64,000 nucleotides of DNA, taken from positions 124,001-188,000 of the forward strand of contig NZ_WEGK01000008.1 of NCBI RefSeq assembly GCF_009604405.1, given 5' to 3'. A model generated the notes under the pieces. The model saw nothing but the letters and a program-made list of their open reading frames with translations. It was not told the DNA's origin and ran no database searches. The translations under genes were made by a program, and so were the position numbers. This DNA is from Nocardia macrotermitis. GTDB lineage: Bacteria > Actinomycetota > Actinomycetes > Mycobacteriales > Mycobacteriaceae. Positions 47,401 through 59,400 of the stretch are shown here, piece after piece (position 1 is the first letter of the stretch; every line of letters starts with the position of its first letter).

Positions 47401-50400
47401 AAGGTCGAGACGAAGCCGACCGACAAGGGCGAGACCGCCCCGACCGACAAGGGCAAGCCGCAACCTGCCAGGGGAGGCATCCTGCGCCGACCTGGCAGGG
47501 TGCGCGACCCGAACGCAGCCCCCAGGAATGTGCACTTCGCCGATCCCACCGACGACTCCGGCGTCGCCCCGCTCCGCGCCCGTCCCGTCTCGGAAACGTC
47601 GACCCGGCGTCCGGTCGCCGAAACCGGACGCCCTCCCCTGGACGTCACCGCCCTGCGAGACGCCCTGCGCACCGACTCCGACGACGAGACCGAACAGCCC
47701 CCGCTCGACCTCGCCGCCCTGCAAGACCCGCAACGCAGCGACTCCGGGACCGGACGCACCCCACTCGACGTCACCTCGCTGCAGCACGCCCTCCGCACCG
47801 ATTCCGACGACGAATCCACCCCCGGATCCCAACCGCCGCCCATCCCCGCGCGCTCCCCGCGACGGCCGGGGACCACTCGGCCGGACGTCCGCCCGCAGTC
47901 GCCCGTGCGGGACCGGAACGCCGAATTCGGTTCGGAGACAACGAGTCCCGCACGTCTCACGCGGACTCAGCGGGTGCGGACCAGACGCGGCGGCGCACCT
48001 CGCCCAGTGCGCGGTCCCCCGGCCGCACAGTCCGAACTCACCGACATCGGATTGTCCGAGTACATACCGCCGCGCCGCCTGCGCACCACCGGTAGCCAGC
48101 TGTCGGCGACACCCACCTTCGACACCAGGCCGTTCGAACAGACGACCCGGCCGAAGGTTCCGCCGCGCTCCCCGCTACGACCACCACCGCCCGGCGCACA
48201 AACCACATTCCCCAATCCGGCGGGCCTCTCCCGGACCTCGAACGTCCCCACCGTGCGTGGCGGCAGATCCGCTCGCACCCGGACCGCTCCCTGGACCGCA
48301 TTGTCCGACACCGCACCGTTCGACACCGGATTTCGGGACATGACGCCTCCCGGATCCCGCGTATCCGACGGCTCCTCCACGCCCTTCGAGTTCAGCTTCG
48401 TGCGCACGAACCGCCTGCGCCCCAGCACAACCCGATACCCGTCGATGGACGACTTCGACGACATGCCGTTCACCGCGACGCCGCAGCTACGCCGGACCAA
48501 CCAGGACGACGTCACCCACATCCCGTCGCGCCCACTGCGACGTCGCGGCGACCAACAGGTCCACCGCCTCTCCGAGGACGTGACATCACGGATCGCGCCG
48601 AATACGCATGTGGCCGCGCGGCCGCTGCGGCAGCACCCGGGGCAACTCTCGGGACGTCCGGTAGTCACGAACACGCCGATCGGCACGACGCAGCAGGCCA
48701 CCCCGCTCCGGACCGACGGCAGCGCGCCGAACCGGTCCGGGCGCGGCCTGTTCCAGCGGCCGCTGAACCTGTTGCGCAGTGGCGCAGCGGCTTTCGGCAG
48801 GCGGTTCACGACGGCCGACACCCGCGACGACGGCTCGTCTCTCGACGGTTCCTCGATCTACTCGGACAGCACCCACTCGTCGGTCGACACGGACTCCGGC
48901 AACACACCGTTCCAGTGCGTCGTCGACACCCTGAGCAGCATCAAGCGGGAGACCGGCAGCAGCAGGATCCGCATCCCGACCAAGCCGTCGTCGCTGCCCG
49001 GCCGTTCCCGGCGCGCCCTGCGCTGGTACAGCCGCGGCCGACTGCGCGGCTATCCGGACGAGCACGAGATCGCCCGGGAGCTGTTCCTGCTCGGGCCCGG
49101 CGCGCAGGCCCTAGTCGTCGGCGAGCACCGCACCGTCGGTGCGAACGGCATCGGCGCGCACGCCTATCGGATGATCCACCACGACGACGGCATCATCCGG
49201 GTGCACGACGTCGCGCGGGTCCGACCGCCCGGCAACGCGGGCTGGGCCAGCGTGCACGCCGTCCTCTACACCCCCGACGGCAGGCCGAGCCGCCCCGTGC
49301 GCCGCCGCGACGACGGCGGTATCCCGAAGTTGCCGGGCCGCACCCGCATCGGCGCGCCGGACGAGAGCGCGGCCGCCGAAACTCCGGTGGCCGCCGAAAC
49401 GCACGACGAATCAGCCGAGACGACCACCGCGGCAACGGTTGCCCCGACGACGGGCGCCGCGGCCATCTCCACAGCAGCTCCGACGACGACCGCTCCCGCG
49501 ACCGGAACCGAGACCGTCCCGCCGACGGCTCCGGTGACGTTGTCGGAGACCGAACAGACCGCACTGGACGCACATCGGAACCGTCCGATCGCGAACGACG
49601 TCCTGCGCGCCATCTCCGACCAGCCGGGCGGCACCTGGAAGGAGCGGATCGACGCCTGGCACAGCCAACTCGACGAGCACTACGAACTGGTCCGTCAACT
49701 CGTGCCCCGAGGCACCAAGGCACGCGATATCGACGGTTTGCGCAACCGGCTGACCCAACTCACCGACGGGGCCGAGGGCGGCCGTTCCCTCACCACCACC
49801 GAGGAGCTCGAAGCACGCACGCTGCGAGATCTGTTGTCCCGCAACGATGCCGCCGCCCACTGGCAGCGGATGCTCGACAATCACGCCGGCTATCGGCAGT
49901 GGTCTTCATACCTGATGCAGAACTACGATCAGCTGTTCGACCCCGAAGTGGTCCAGGAGCACATCGAGAACCTGGACCGGGCGACCGGACACGACCTCGG
50001 ACTCACCGCGCCGATCCACGCCGTCGGCAACTTCGTGCTCGGACAGCACGCGGACGCCACCGAACTCACCTCGGGCCGACTGCTCGGCAGTGTGCGCGAC
50101 GAGCCCGGCTACCTGACCGTCGCACTCGACGACCAGGCGCCCACCGCGCGTCCCGGTGAGACCACGCACCGTATGGAGCTGGAGATCCCACCCGGGACGT
50201 CCGGTATCCGCCTCGGCCCGGACGAAGAGCATCCGAACCGCGATCAACTGCTGCTCCCGCGCGGCACCCGGTTCCGGATCACCGGCGTCGACCAGGATCC
50301 CGTTACCGGAAACACCGTCGTGCGTGCCACGGTGGAACCGACCCCCATCGAAACGATCACAGATCACACGGTCACCGCGCAACAGACGGCGATCGACCAG

Positions 50401-53400
50401 GGCCCGATCGTCATCGAGGCATCCGAAAACTCAGCGCCGCAACAGCATTCGCAGACCCCGCAGTCCGAACCCGCGGCCCCGACCACGGTGCACCGCCCGC
50501 TCACCCCGACGGACTGGCTGCCCATCGAGCACGCCACCGACCCGCTGTTCACGAGCCTGGCCCGGATCGTCGATCTCCGCGACGCGGCCACCCTGCGCTC
50601 GCAGATGAACGACCAGCTGGCCGCGATGGAACTCGCGGAACTAAAGAGCCACAACGACTTCGAGGCTCGTCACCAGCGGGGTGAGGTGTCCGACGACGAC
50701 TGGAACGCGCATCTGACCCGGGCGCAGGGCGTCGGCGAGTGGATGGCCAAGGCGCGCCAGACCATGGCGATCGATCCCACGGCCTTCGCGAACTCGCCGG
50801 ATCCACAGCTGGTGGACCAGGCGGTGCACCTGGTCACCTACCTGCGCCAGATCAACATGGTCAGCATCAATCCGGTCGGGGAGCAGTTCGAACCCACCCA
50901 CGTCCACCAGGCGCCGCGATTCTTCCTGCGCCGCACGGACACCGGCGCCTACGAGGTCGGCGTCACACCCGAGGGAAATATCTTCGTCTCGAACCCCAAC
51001 CCGCCGCAGCCCGTGCGGCTCAGCTCGCCCAGCGGCGCGCTGCGGCGCGAGCTGATCCCGCCGCCCCGGACCCGGGTGCTGGCCTCTCGGCAGCTGCCGC
51101 TGCTGGGCGGGGCGGCCCTGCTGCGCACCTACATCGGTGAGAACCGGCCGATGGTGCCCCGATCCACGGTTCCGGCCATCGCGGACGCCAAGACATTGCC
51201 CACACCGCTCATGCGTGGTTACCAGTCGCCGGTGCGGTACATGACGCCCGCCGAACTGGAGTCGTACCGGCTGTTCGTGGGACCGGACGGCAGGCTGTAC
51301 CGGGCATCGGACGGCCTGCCCTTCGACACCACGTGGGCCGGAAACGCGCGCAGCGGTGCCGGGCGAGCGATATTCGTGATGGACGAGTTCGGCAACCTGT
51401 ACGCATCCGACCAGGAACTCGGGGTGCAGCACCACTCCTCGTTCCTGGGTGGGCGCATGATCGCCGCCGCCGGTGAGATCGACGTGCGGGACGGCTGGCT
51501 CATGCTGATGAGCGATGCCAGCGGACACTACAAGCCGCGGGCGGAGCAGAACGACCACGCGCTGGACCTGCTGCGTCACCAGGGTCTGCGCCCCGGCCCG
51601 GGCTTCTCCCGCCGGGACTTCAGCGACCAGCCCCGCGAACGGCACGGCGAGGTACAGCGCCAGCGCGACGAGCTCGCCCGGCGGCAGATCCTGCTCGACG
51701 CGGACCTCCAAGCGCTCACCCAGCGCGAACAGGCATCCGCGACAGCGCAACTCGCGGCGCCCGACACCGTGACCCACCCCGTGGTCCAGGCCGGTCGGAC
51801 GGATCTGGACCGGCGACAAGCCGAGCTCGACAAGTGGCGCGAGAGCCTGGACCAGGGTGTCATCGACCAGGACCGGCAGCTCGAGATCTTCTCGCACCCC
51901 GCGCCCCACAACACCGACGACCGCATCGTGCCACCCGGGCAGTCCGACGAGCTGCGGAGCGAGACATCCACGGCGTCCCAGCGCGCGGACTGGTGGCGCG
52001 AACACGGCGAGAACTGGTGGAACGAACTGCATTTCGCGGATCTGGCCCCGGAATTCCAGTCCCGGTTGCTCACCGACTTCCCCGGGCTGCGCAACGGCGA
52101 CGGTATTCCCGCCACCGTCCGGAATACGTTGAACCGCAGGTACATCGAACTCGAGATCGCCCGCCTCGCAGCCGAGGTCCGCGCCAGCTGGCTCGGCTGG
52201 GGACCGGCGCGCCGACTCCAGGATCTGAAGAACACGCTCGCCGATCTGCATGCCGCGGATCTCGAAACACGCATCGCCGCACAGCAATCCGGTGTCGATG
52301 CGGCCCCGGTGCACCTGCTGTCGTTCGAGCAGCACAGCGGCGGGCGATCCGGTACCGCGACGATCGCGTTCGGTCAGGTGGACACCGCCGATACCGTGCG
52401 ATGGCACACGCCGGACAACGTGCCCCTGTCCGCGATGAACAGCGCGATCATCGCTGCGGCGCAACAGCATTCGCAGGCAGAACCCGACGGGACCACGCAC
52501 GCCACCGTGCTGCGGATCGGCGCTACCGAAACCACGCCGGAAACCCGGACCGCGCCCGCGACGAGCGAGGAACCGCAGCCGGTGTTCGCGGACTTCCCCA
52601 TCCAGCCCACCCGGGCCGCCACCCCCTCGGACATCCACCAGGTCACCGCCGACAGCCTCCCGAACCGCATCTCCGACGGCGGCGTCACCAGCGGCCGGAT
52701 GCCCGGCCGCACGCCCCGGGGCCTGCGATCATGGCGTGGCAGAACAACTCCCGCGACATCCGACGGCAGCCATCCCGCGACCGGCTCCGCGCGCGGGACA
52801 CCCCGCACCACCGGTTTCCGGGCCCGGCTGCGACAGTGGTTCGGCCGCGTGCGCCTCACCACCGAACCCGCGACCACCGAACCGACCCCGGCCGAACCCG
52901 CGGCCATCACCCATCCGATCGAATCCCAGGACACGACCACCCCGGAATCCGTTGTCCCGCAAACACGTCCGACCGCGGAACCGGAGGACTTCCCCGAGGA
53001 CCAGGGCCCGGGTCCCGGATACCTCGAGGAACATGGGAACGCCCCTGCCGAGAACCAGCTGGACTGGCTGTTCGAGCAGGAACCCGAGCCGACCGGAACC
53101 ACCGGCCCCCGCCCCGGAGCCAACCCGCAGTACACCGCCCCCCGGGCGAATCTGGCTGTGCAGCAAGCGGATACGATCGGCGAAACCGGCAACACCGTCC
53201 TGATCAGCCGCGGCGGACGGGCCGTGGTGGTCGGCCCCGCGGACACGGTCCAGTGGGACGGCCGGGACATCAACGGCAATGCGCTGATCCGCACGAGTTC
53301 CGACCCGTCCGGCCGGGCACACTGGGTACACACCGCCCTGCTCGACCGCCTCACCTGGACCCAGGATCCCAGCGGCGCGATGACGGGTACCTCCGGACTC

Positions 53401-56400
53401 GACGTCTGGTCCGGCAACCCGTCCACCCAGCTGGTGTTCTACGACAAGGGCGCGGTACACACGTTGGGCGTCGGCGAGCTGCTGGCGACCCGGCCGGCGG
53501 TGACGCCCGGCAGCCTGCGGATCGAGAACCTCACCGCGAGTGTGGTGATCCCCCAGGACGCCGTCCAGGCACTCGGCATGGGCGGTCCCGCGGCCACCGC
53601 GAGCCTGGTCACCCACACCGGCCCCCTGTTCGCCACGGTCGATTCGAAGCCGGTGCCACGCGCCTCCGACGCGCGGCCGGGCACCCGGGGCGACCACCGC
53701 GTCCTGATGGACAACCTCGGCCGACTCGCCGAACGCGATCCGCAGGGCCTGGTCGAGATGTTCCACGAGTACCCCAACGGCACGGTCGGGGTGCGGTACT
53801 TCATCGACGGCCGACCGCACTGGGTCCGGGTGGACCGGCGGCTGCCGCACGACGCGGACGGCGCACCGGCGCACGCGGATCACACCGACGGCGAACCGCT
53901 GTGGGCGGCGTTGGCGCAGAAGGCATATACGCTGCTGCGGCCCGATCTCGAGTCCGATACGACGGTCTCGATACGGCCGTTCGGCGAGCCGGTGCATCCG
54001 CCGCGGCTCCGGATGATGCCCGGGACGACCATCACCGCGCCGCAGGACCGGTTGACCGTCCTGGACCGCGACGGCGGTCTGCTGACCGTCCGGCCGGGCG
54101 AGGAACTGCACGGCATCGACGACCCCGACAACCCGGACCTGCTCACCGTGTGGGTCGGCGACGACCCGACCGCCCCGGTCCACTCGGTGGATCGAGCGCT
54201 GCTGGGCGAGCTGACCGTCTTCGGCCTCGACGCCGACGGCGCCTACCACTGGACGACACCGGCCACCTGGACCTCGCAGGCGGCGGCCGACCGCGTCCTG
54301 GGACTGCGCCGGATGACCTCGAATGCCGTCACGCACTTCCCGGGCGGCGCACCGATCGACCTGTCCATCGGGATCGGCGGTGAACCGATCCTGGACGGCA
54401 ACGCCCGGGTCACCGACGAGACGCTGCGGGATCTCGGCCGCACGATCCAGCGGGCCAACGGTCGGGTGTTCGGTGACGAGGGACCCGTGCCCGGCGACGC
54501 GGCCCAGGGCCGGGCCGGGGACTGCTATCTGATCGCACCGCTGAAGAACATCGCCGCGGACGCGCCCTGGGAGATCCGGGACATGATCACCGAATACCCG
54601 AACGGAAGCGTCGCGGTGCGGCTCTTCACCGCACAGGGCGCACCGCGCTGGATCCGAGTGAACCGGGATCTGTTCGCCGACGCGAACGGCCGGATGATCT
54701 ACGCCGCGCACGATCCGAAGCGCGCGCTGTGGCCCGCGCTGGTGGAGAAGGCGTACGCGGTGCAGCACGGCGGCTTCCAGGCGATCAAGGGCGGATTCCC
54801 GGGTCAGGCGATGCTGGAGTTGCTGCCGCCCCACGAGGTGAACGCCTCGGGTGTGCGGCAGCCGGTGCGCAGTATCGACCTGACGACCTTCCTGCACCCG
54901 ATGCGGTTGGGTGTCGACGCACTGCACGAGCTGCTCGTCGAGCAGCTCGGCCCGCACGCCGACGCCGATTCGGCGTTCGCCTTCGCACGGCGCCTCGGCG
55001 AGTTGGAGCCGATCTGGAGCCGGAACCGGGAACAGTCGGTCGAACGTTTCGAGAGTTTCCTGAACTACCACCTCGATCCGACCGAGCGCACGCAGTGGCA
55101 GACCGAGATCACCGCCGTCCTGGACCACCTCCGCCGGGTCGCCGATCCCGCGCAGATCGTGACGAGTTCGGTTGCGCGGCAACATGTCGCGGACCTGATC
55201 CGGTTCCTGCGCGGCCGCGGTGACAAGATCCTGCTGTCGACCGCGAATTTCGGCGCCGGCGCCCAGCTCTCGAAATATCCGGGTCTGGTCGGGACGCACG
55301 CCTACTCGGTGTCGAACGTGCACACCGGTGCCGACGGCGGTATCGCGCTCGAACTGGCGAATCCGTGGGAGACCAACCCGGAGGTGGCGCAGACCATCGA
55401 CGGCCTCACCTACGGTCCGGACGGCGCGCTCACCGTCGACGCCGGTCATCTGAGCAAATTCGGACTGCTCTCGATCCGCGGCACGGGCACCCACTTCGCG
55501 TTCGGCGAATCGACCGCGACCGCGCCGAACGACTGGCCCAAACCCGAGATGGATCCGCGCGGGGGTCACGAGTACGGCTATCGGTACCCGGCCGCGCGGA
55601 CCTCCGACGGGTCGTACGGCTACCCGGGCACGTACGCCCGAAACACCGAGCCCGCAACGGATTCCGAGTCCGAGGAGTCCGAATCCGAAGGCCAGCAGCA
55701 GTTCGAGGACGAGTCGGAATCCGAGTCGGAGTCGGAATCCGAGTCCGAGTCCGACTCGCAGGGCGAGGCGACCTACCCCGCGTCGACGGCGGGTTCGGGC
55801 ACGGACTACATCGGATACAGCGCGGACCTGTTCAGCAGGCTCGGAATCGACCCCGGCTACCACACCGAGGTCCCCCACCAGACCGTCGAACCGACCCCGG
55901 ACATCACTCCCCCGCGTCTGCGCCGCAGCGAGCGGCTGGAGAATCTGTCCGCGCGGCGCAAGCGGCGGCTGCTGCCCGAGCCCGGCGTCGAGTTCGCCTT
56001 CCCCCGTCCGACGGGCGAGCTGACCCTGGTCGTCTTCGATCACAACGGCAAGCGCACCCGGCTCCCACCGACCGGCCGGGCAGCGGCGAAGATCGTCGAC
56101 CGGAACGGCCGTCAGTACTACGAGGTCAAGGTGCGGGAGTCCGACGGCCGCAGGCACAATCGCCACCTTCCGCTCATGTCGAGCGACCGGTCCATGACGT
56201 TCCGCCGGAACTCACCGTGGAGCAGTCAGGGCACGCTGACCTGGGATGTGGGCGAGGGCCAGATCCGGTTCGCCGCCACCGACGACCGCGGCCGACCCGA
56301 GACGATCCTGGTGACGCCCGAGAAGTCACTGGTGATGACGCCGCGGAACGGGCACGAGAACTCCTGGTACCTGAAATTCCCCGATGGGTCCAAGCAGTAC

Positions 56401-59400
56401 AAGATCCAGGCCGACGATCCCGCGCTGATGAACCGGGTGCCGCGCCTGGTCGATCGCCGCGACGATCCGCTGTTCGGCGAGTACGGCCCGATGCCGGAGG
56501 ACGCCGCGCAGGGGTACGCCGACAACTGCACGCTGATCTCGCATCTGCGGGCGATGGCCATCTCGCATCCCAACGATCTGCGCCGGATCATCCACGACAA
56601 CGAGGACGGCACCGTCAGCGTGCGGTTCGTGGTGGACAACAAACCGGAGTGGGTCCGCGTCACCAAGCAGATCTATCTGACGCCGGGCACCGACACCGGT
56701 CATTTCGTGCAGCACCGGCCCGGCCGGCCGCTGTGGGCGGCGATGATCGAGAAGGCGTACGCGGTCCGGTTCAACGGCGGCAACGGTTTCCACGATTTCC
56801 ACATCCCGTATCTCACGGTGATGGCCGAACATCTGAGCACCGGCTTCTATCAGGCCGAGAACAGCTCCACCCGCCAGCCGGTGCACTTCGTCGACGACGG
56901 GGACTACCTGCACCCCCTGCGATTCGACCTGGACACCCTGCACGAGTTGGTGACCGCCAACTACACCGGACCCGGCCACCCGGACTTCGAATTCTCCCGG
57001 CAGGTCTCGGAGAGTTACGCCGACTGGAAGCGGGATCGAAGTGTCCAGCGCCGCAAGCGGAACCGCGCGCTGGACCGGATTGATCGCCGCTTCCGCAGCC
57101 GCCGCTCCGCCGACGCCGCGGAGGACGCGATCTACGACCGCTACCCCAGCGCCCGCACGCCGGAGGGATTCCGCGACTACCTGGACCGCAGCCTGGCCGA
57201 CCACCTGCGGCAGTACCACCCGGGTGACAGGCACTGGTGGGACGCCGAAAAAGAGGCTCTGACAAGCTACTTCGCCGCGATCTCGACCGGCCTGCCACGC
57301 AACCGGCAGTTCACGAACCCGGCGGATCCGCTGGCCCGGGCGGTCGCCGAGCGGATCGATTTCGCGCTCAACCGCGGCACCGCGGTGACACTGGGCATCG
57401 CCAAGTACTCGGATCTGGCCGAGGACGACGAGTCCGATCCGCTGCCGGGCCTGACCGGTCACCACAACTACACCGTCGCCGCGGTCGAGCGCGACGCGTA
57501 CGGCAATCCGATCCGGGTGCTGGTGGACAACCCGCTGGACGACAACGGCCGCTACATCCCCCCGGCTCCGGGCCTGGAGTACCGCCTCGATCCGGAGCCG
57601 GAGGCGCCGATCGCGCCGGGCGGCACCCGTCATCGCGTGGCGGCGGACGGCAGGCAGTACGGCACCTACGCGAGCGGCACCCGCTACCGTCGCGACCCGT
57701 ATCAGGATCCCGAGGATCCGACCCGGACCGCCTACACCGAGTACCGCATCACCACGCAGGGAGTCCGGTACTTCCACGATCTGTACGGCACGGTCTATCG
57801 GGAGGACCCGAACGGCTCGCTGTCCTGGCACACCAGCGACGGCACCCGGTACTGGACCGACACCCAGCGCCGCAAGTGGATCAAACATCCCGGTGACGAC
57901 GAATGGTCGCGCGATCAGAACCGCCGGGACCCGTCGCATCCGACGACCCCGACCCGGGGCGGCATCGTCGCGGTCGACCTGGTGAACCTGCCGAAGTTCT
58001 CCTTCCTCGGCCTGTCCGGTCCCGCCGCGTTCGCGCTGTACCGCAACGAACGGACCAACGCTCCCGGGCAGACCCGGCACGCACCGCGCGCGGGGCGGGA
58101 TGGTTCGCGCCCTGCGCCCGCCGCCGCGTCGAGCAGCGCGACACACCCGGCCGCCGCGACCGAACAGCGCGAGAGCAGCGGCGTCGCGGAATTCCTGGCC
58201 CGCCCGGTATCGGACGAATTCCCCACCGGCACCAGGATTCTGCTGCACACCCCGAACGGTGAGATCGAGGCCGTGGTGGACGGGCATTCGGTGCGGATGC
58301 CCAGTACGCACCGGTTGCCGCCGTCGGAGTCGGGACCGCGCAAGGTGCGCCGGACCGGTGCCGGGGACGTCTCCGGCGCGACCCAGCAGCGCAGCTTCCG
58401 GAGTTTCCGGAACTACCTGCGGGGCCAGCACGCAGCGTTGGGCGTGGACCGCGTCGAGATCGTGCGCCCGGCACAGGTGGATCCGGCGGTCCAGAACCTG
58501 CGGGCCGAGCGCGAACTCCGCCGGGCCGACGCGGCCCAACCGCTCGCGGACCCCACCTATTTCGGCGCTCACCTGCACGGCATGCTGGCCGCCGATACGA
58601 CCGGCGCGAATCAGCCGCAGCGGCAACGACAGTCGTTCCCGGCGACCTTCGATCCGCGCCTGCTCGCGCCGCCGCAGGTGCCCGCCGCGCTGCGCCGGGA
58701 GAATCTGGATCCGGCCAATTACCAACTGGCCCTGCCGGTTCCGGGCGTGCGGGTCCGGGTGCCCGAGCAGCAGGGACCGAACGGCGTAGCGGTGCTGCGC
58801 CTGGCCGACCTCGAGGGCAATTCGTACCGGTTCAGCGCGTCGGGCGCCATGCGGACCACCCTGGTCACCCCGCCCGGGCGCGTCCCGCACTACGAGTTCC
58901 AGATGCCCGGCAACCAGGTCCGGCGCATTCCGTACCCGCTGATGAGCGACTTCACCTTCACCCGGGATCAACCGGGCGCCGCGACGGGCATCCTGAGCTG
59001 GGACGGCAAGGGCGGCGAGACCCGCATCCTCAGCTACGACACACAGGGCCGCCAGGCTCCGATCCAGGTGCTGGCAACGGATCCGACACTGGTGACCCGA
59101 CCCGCGAACAACGGCGTGCAATGGATCAAACAACCCGGTAAGGCCGGGTGGTACCTGGTCCGGACGAACGAGGCCGTGCTGCCCCGGCCCCCGGAACTGG
59201 CCGACCGGCACAACGAGAACCTGTTCGGCACCTCACCCGACGGTGTGGTGCGCCCGATGCCGCAGGACGCGCGGCAGGGCGCGGCGGGCGACTGCGGTCT
59301 GATCGCCCCGCTCAAGGCGTTGGCGGCCGATCATCCGCAAGCGATCATGAATATGCTGCACGACGTCGGCGACGGGACGGTCCTGGTCCGGTTCTTCACC

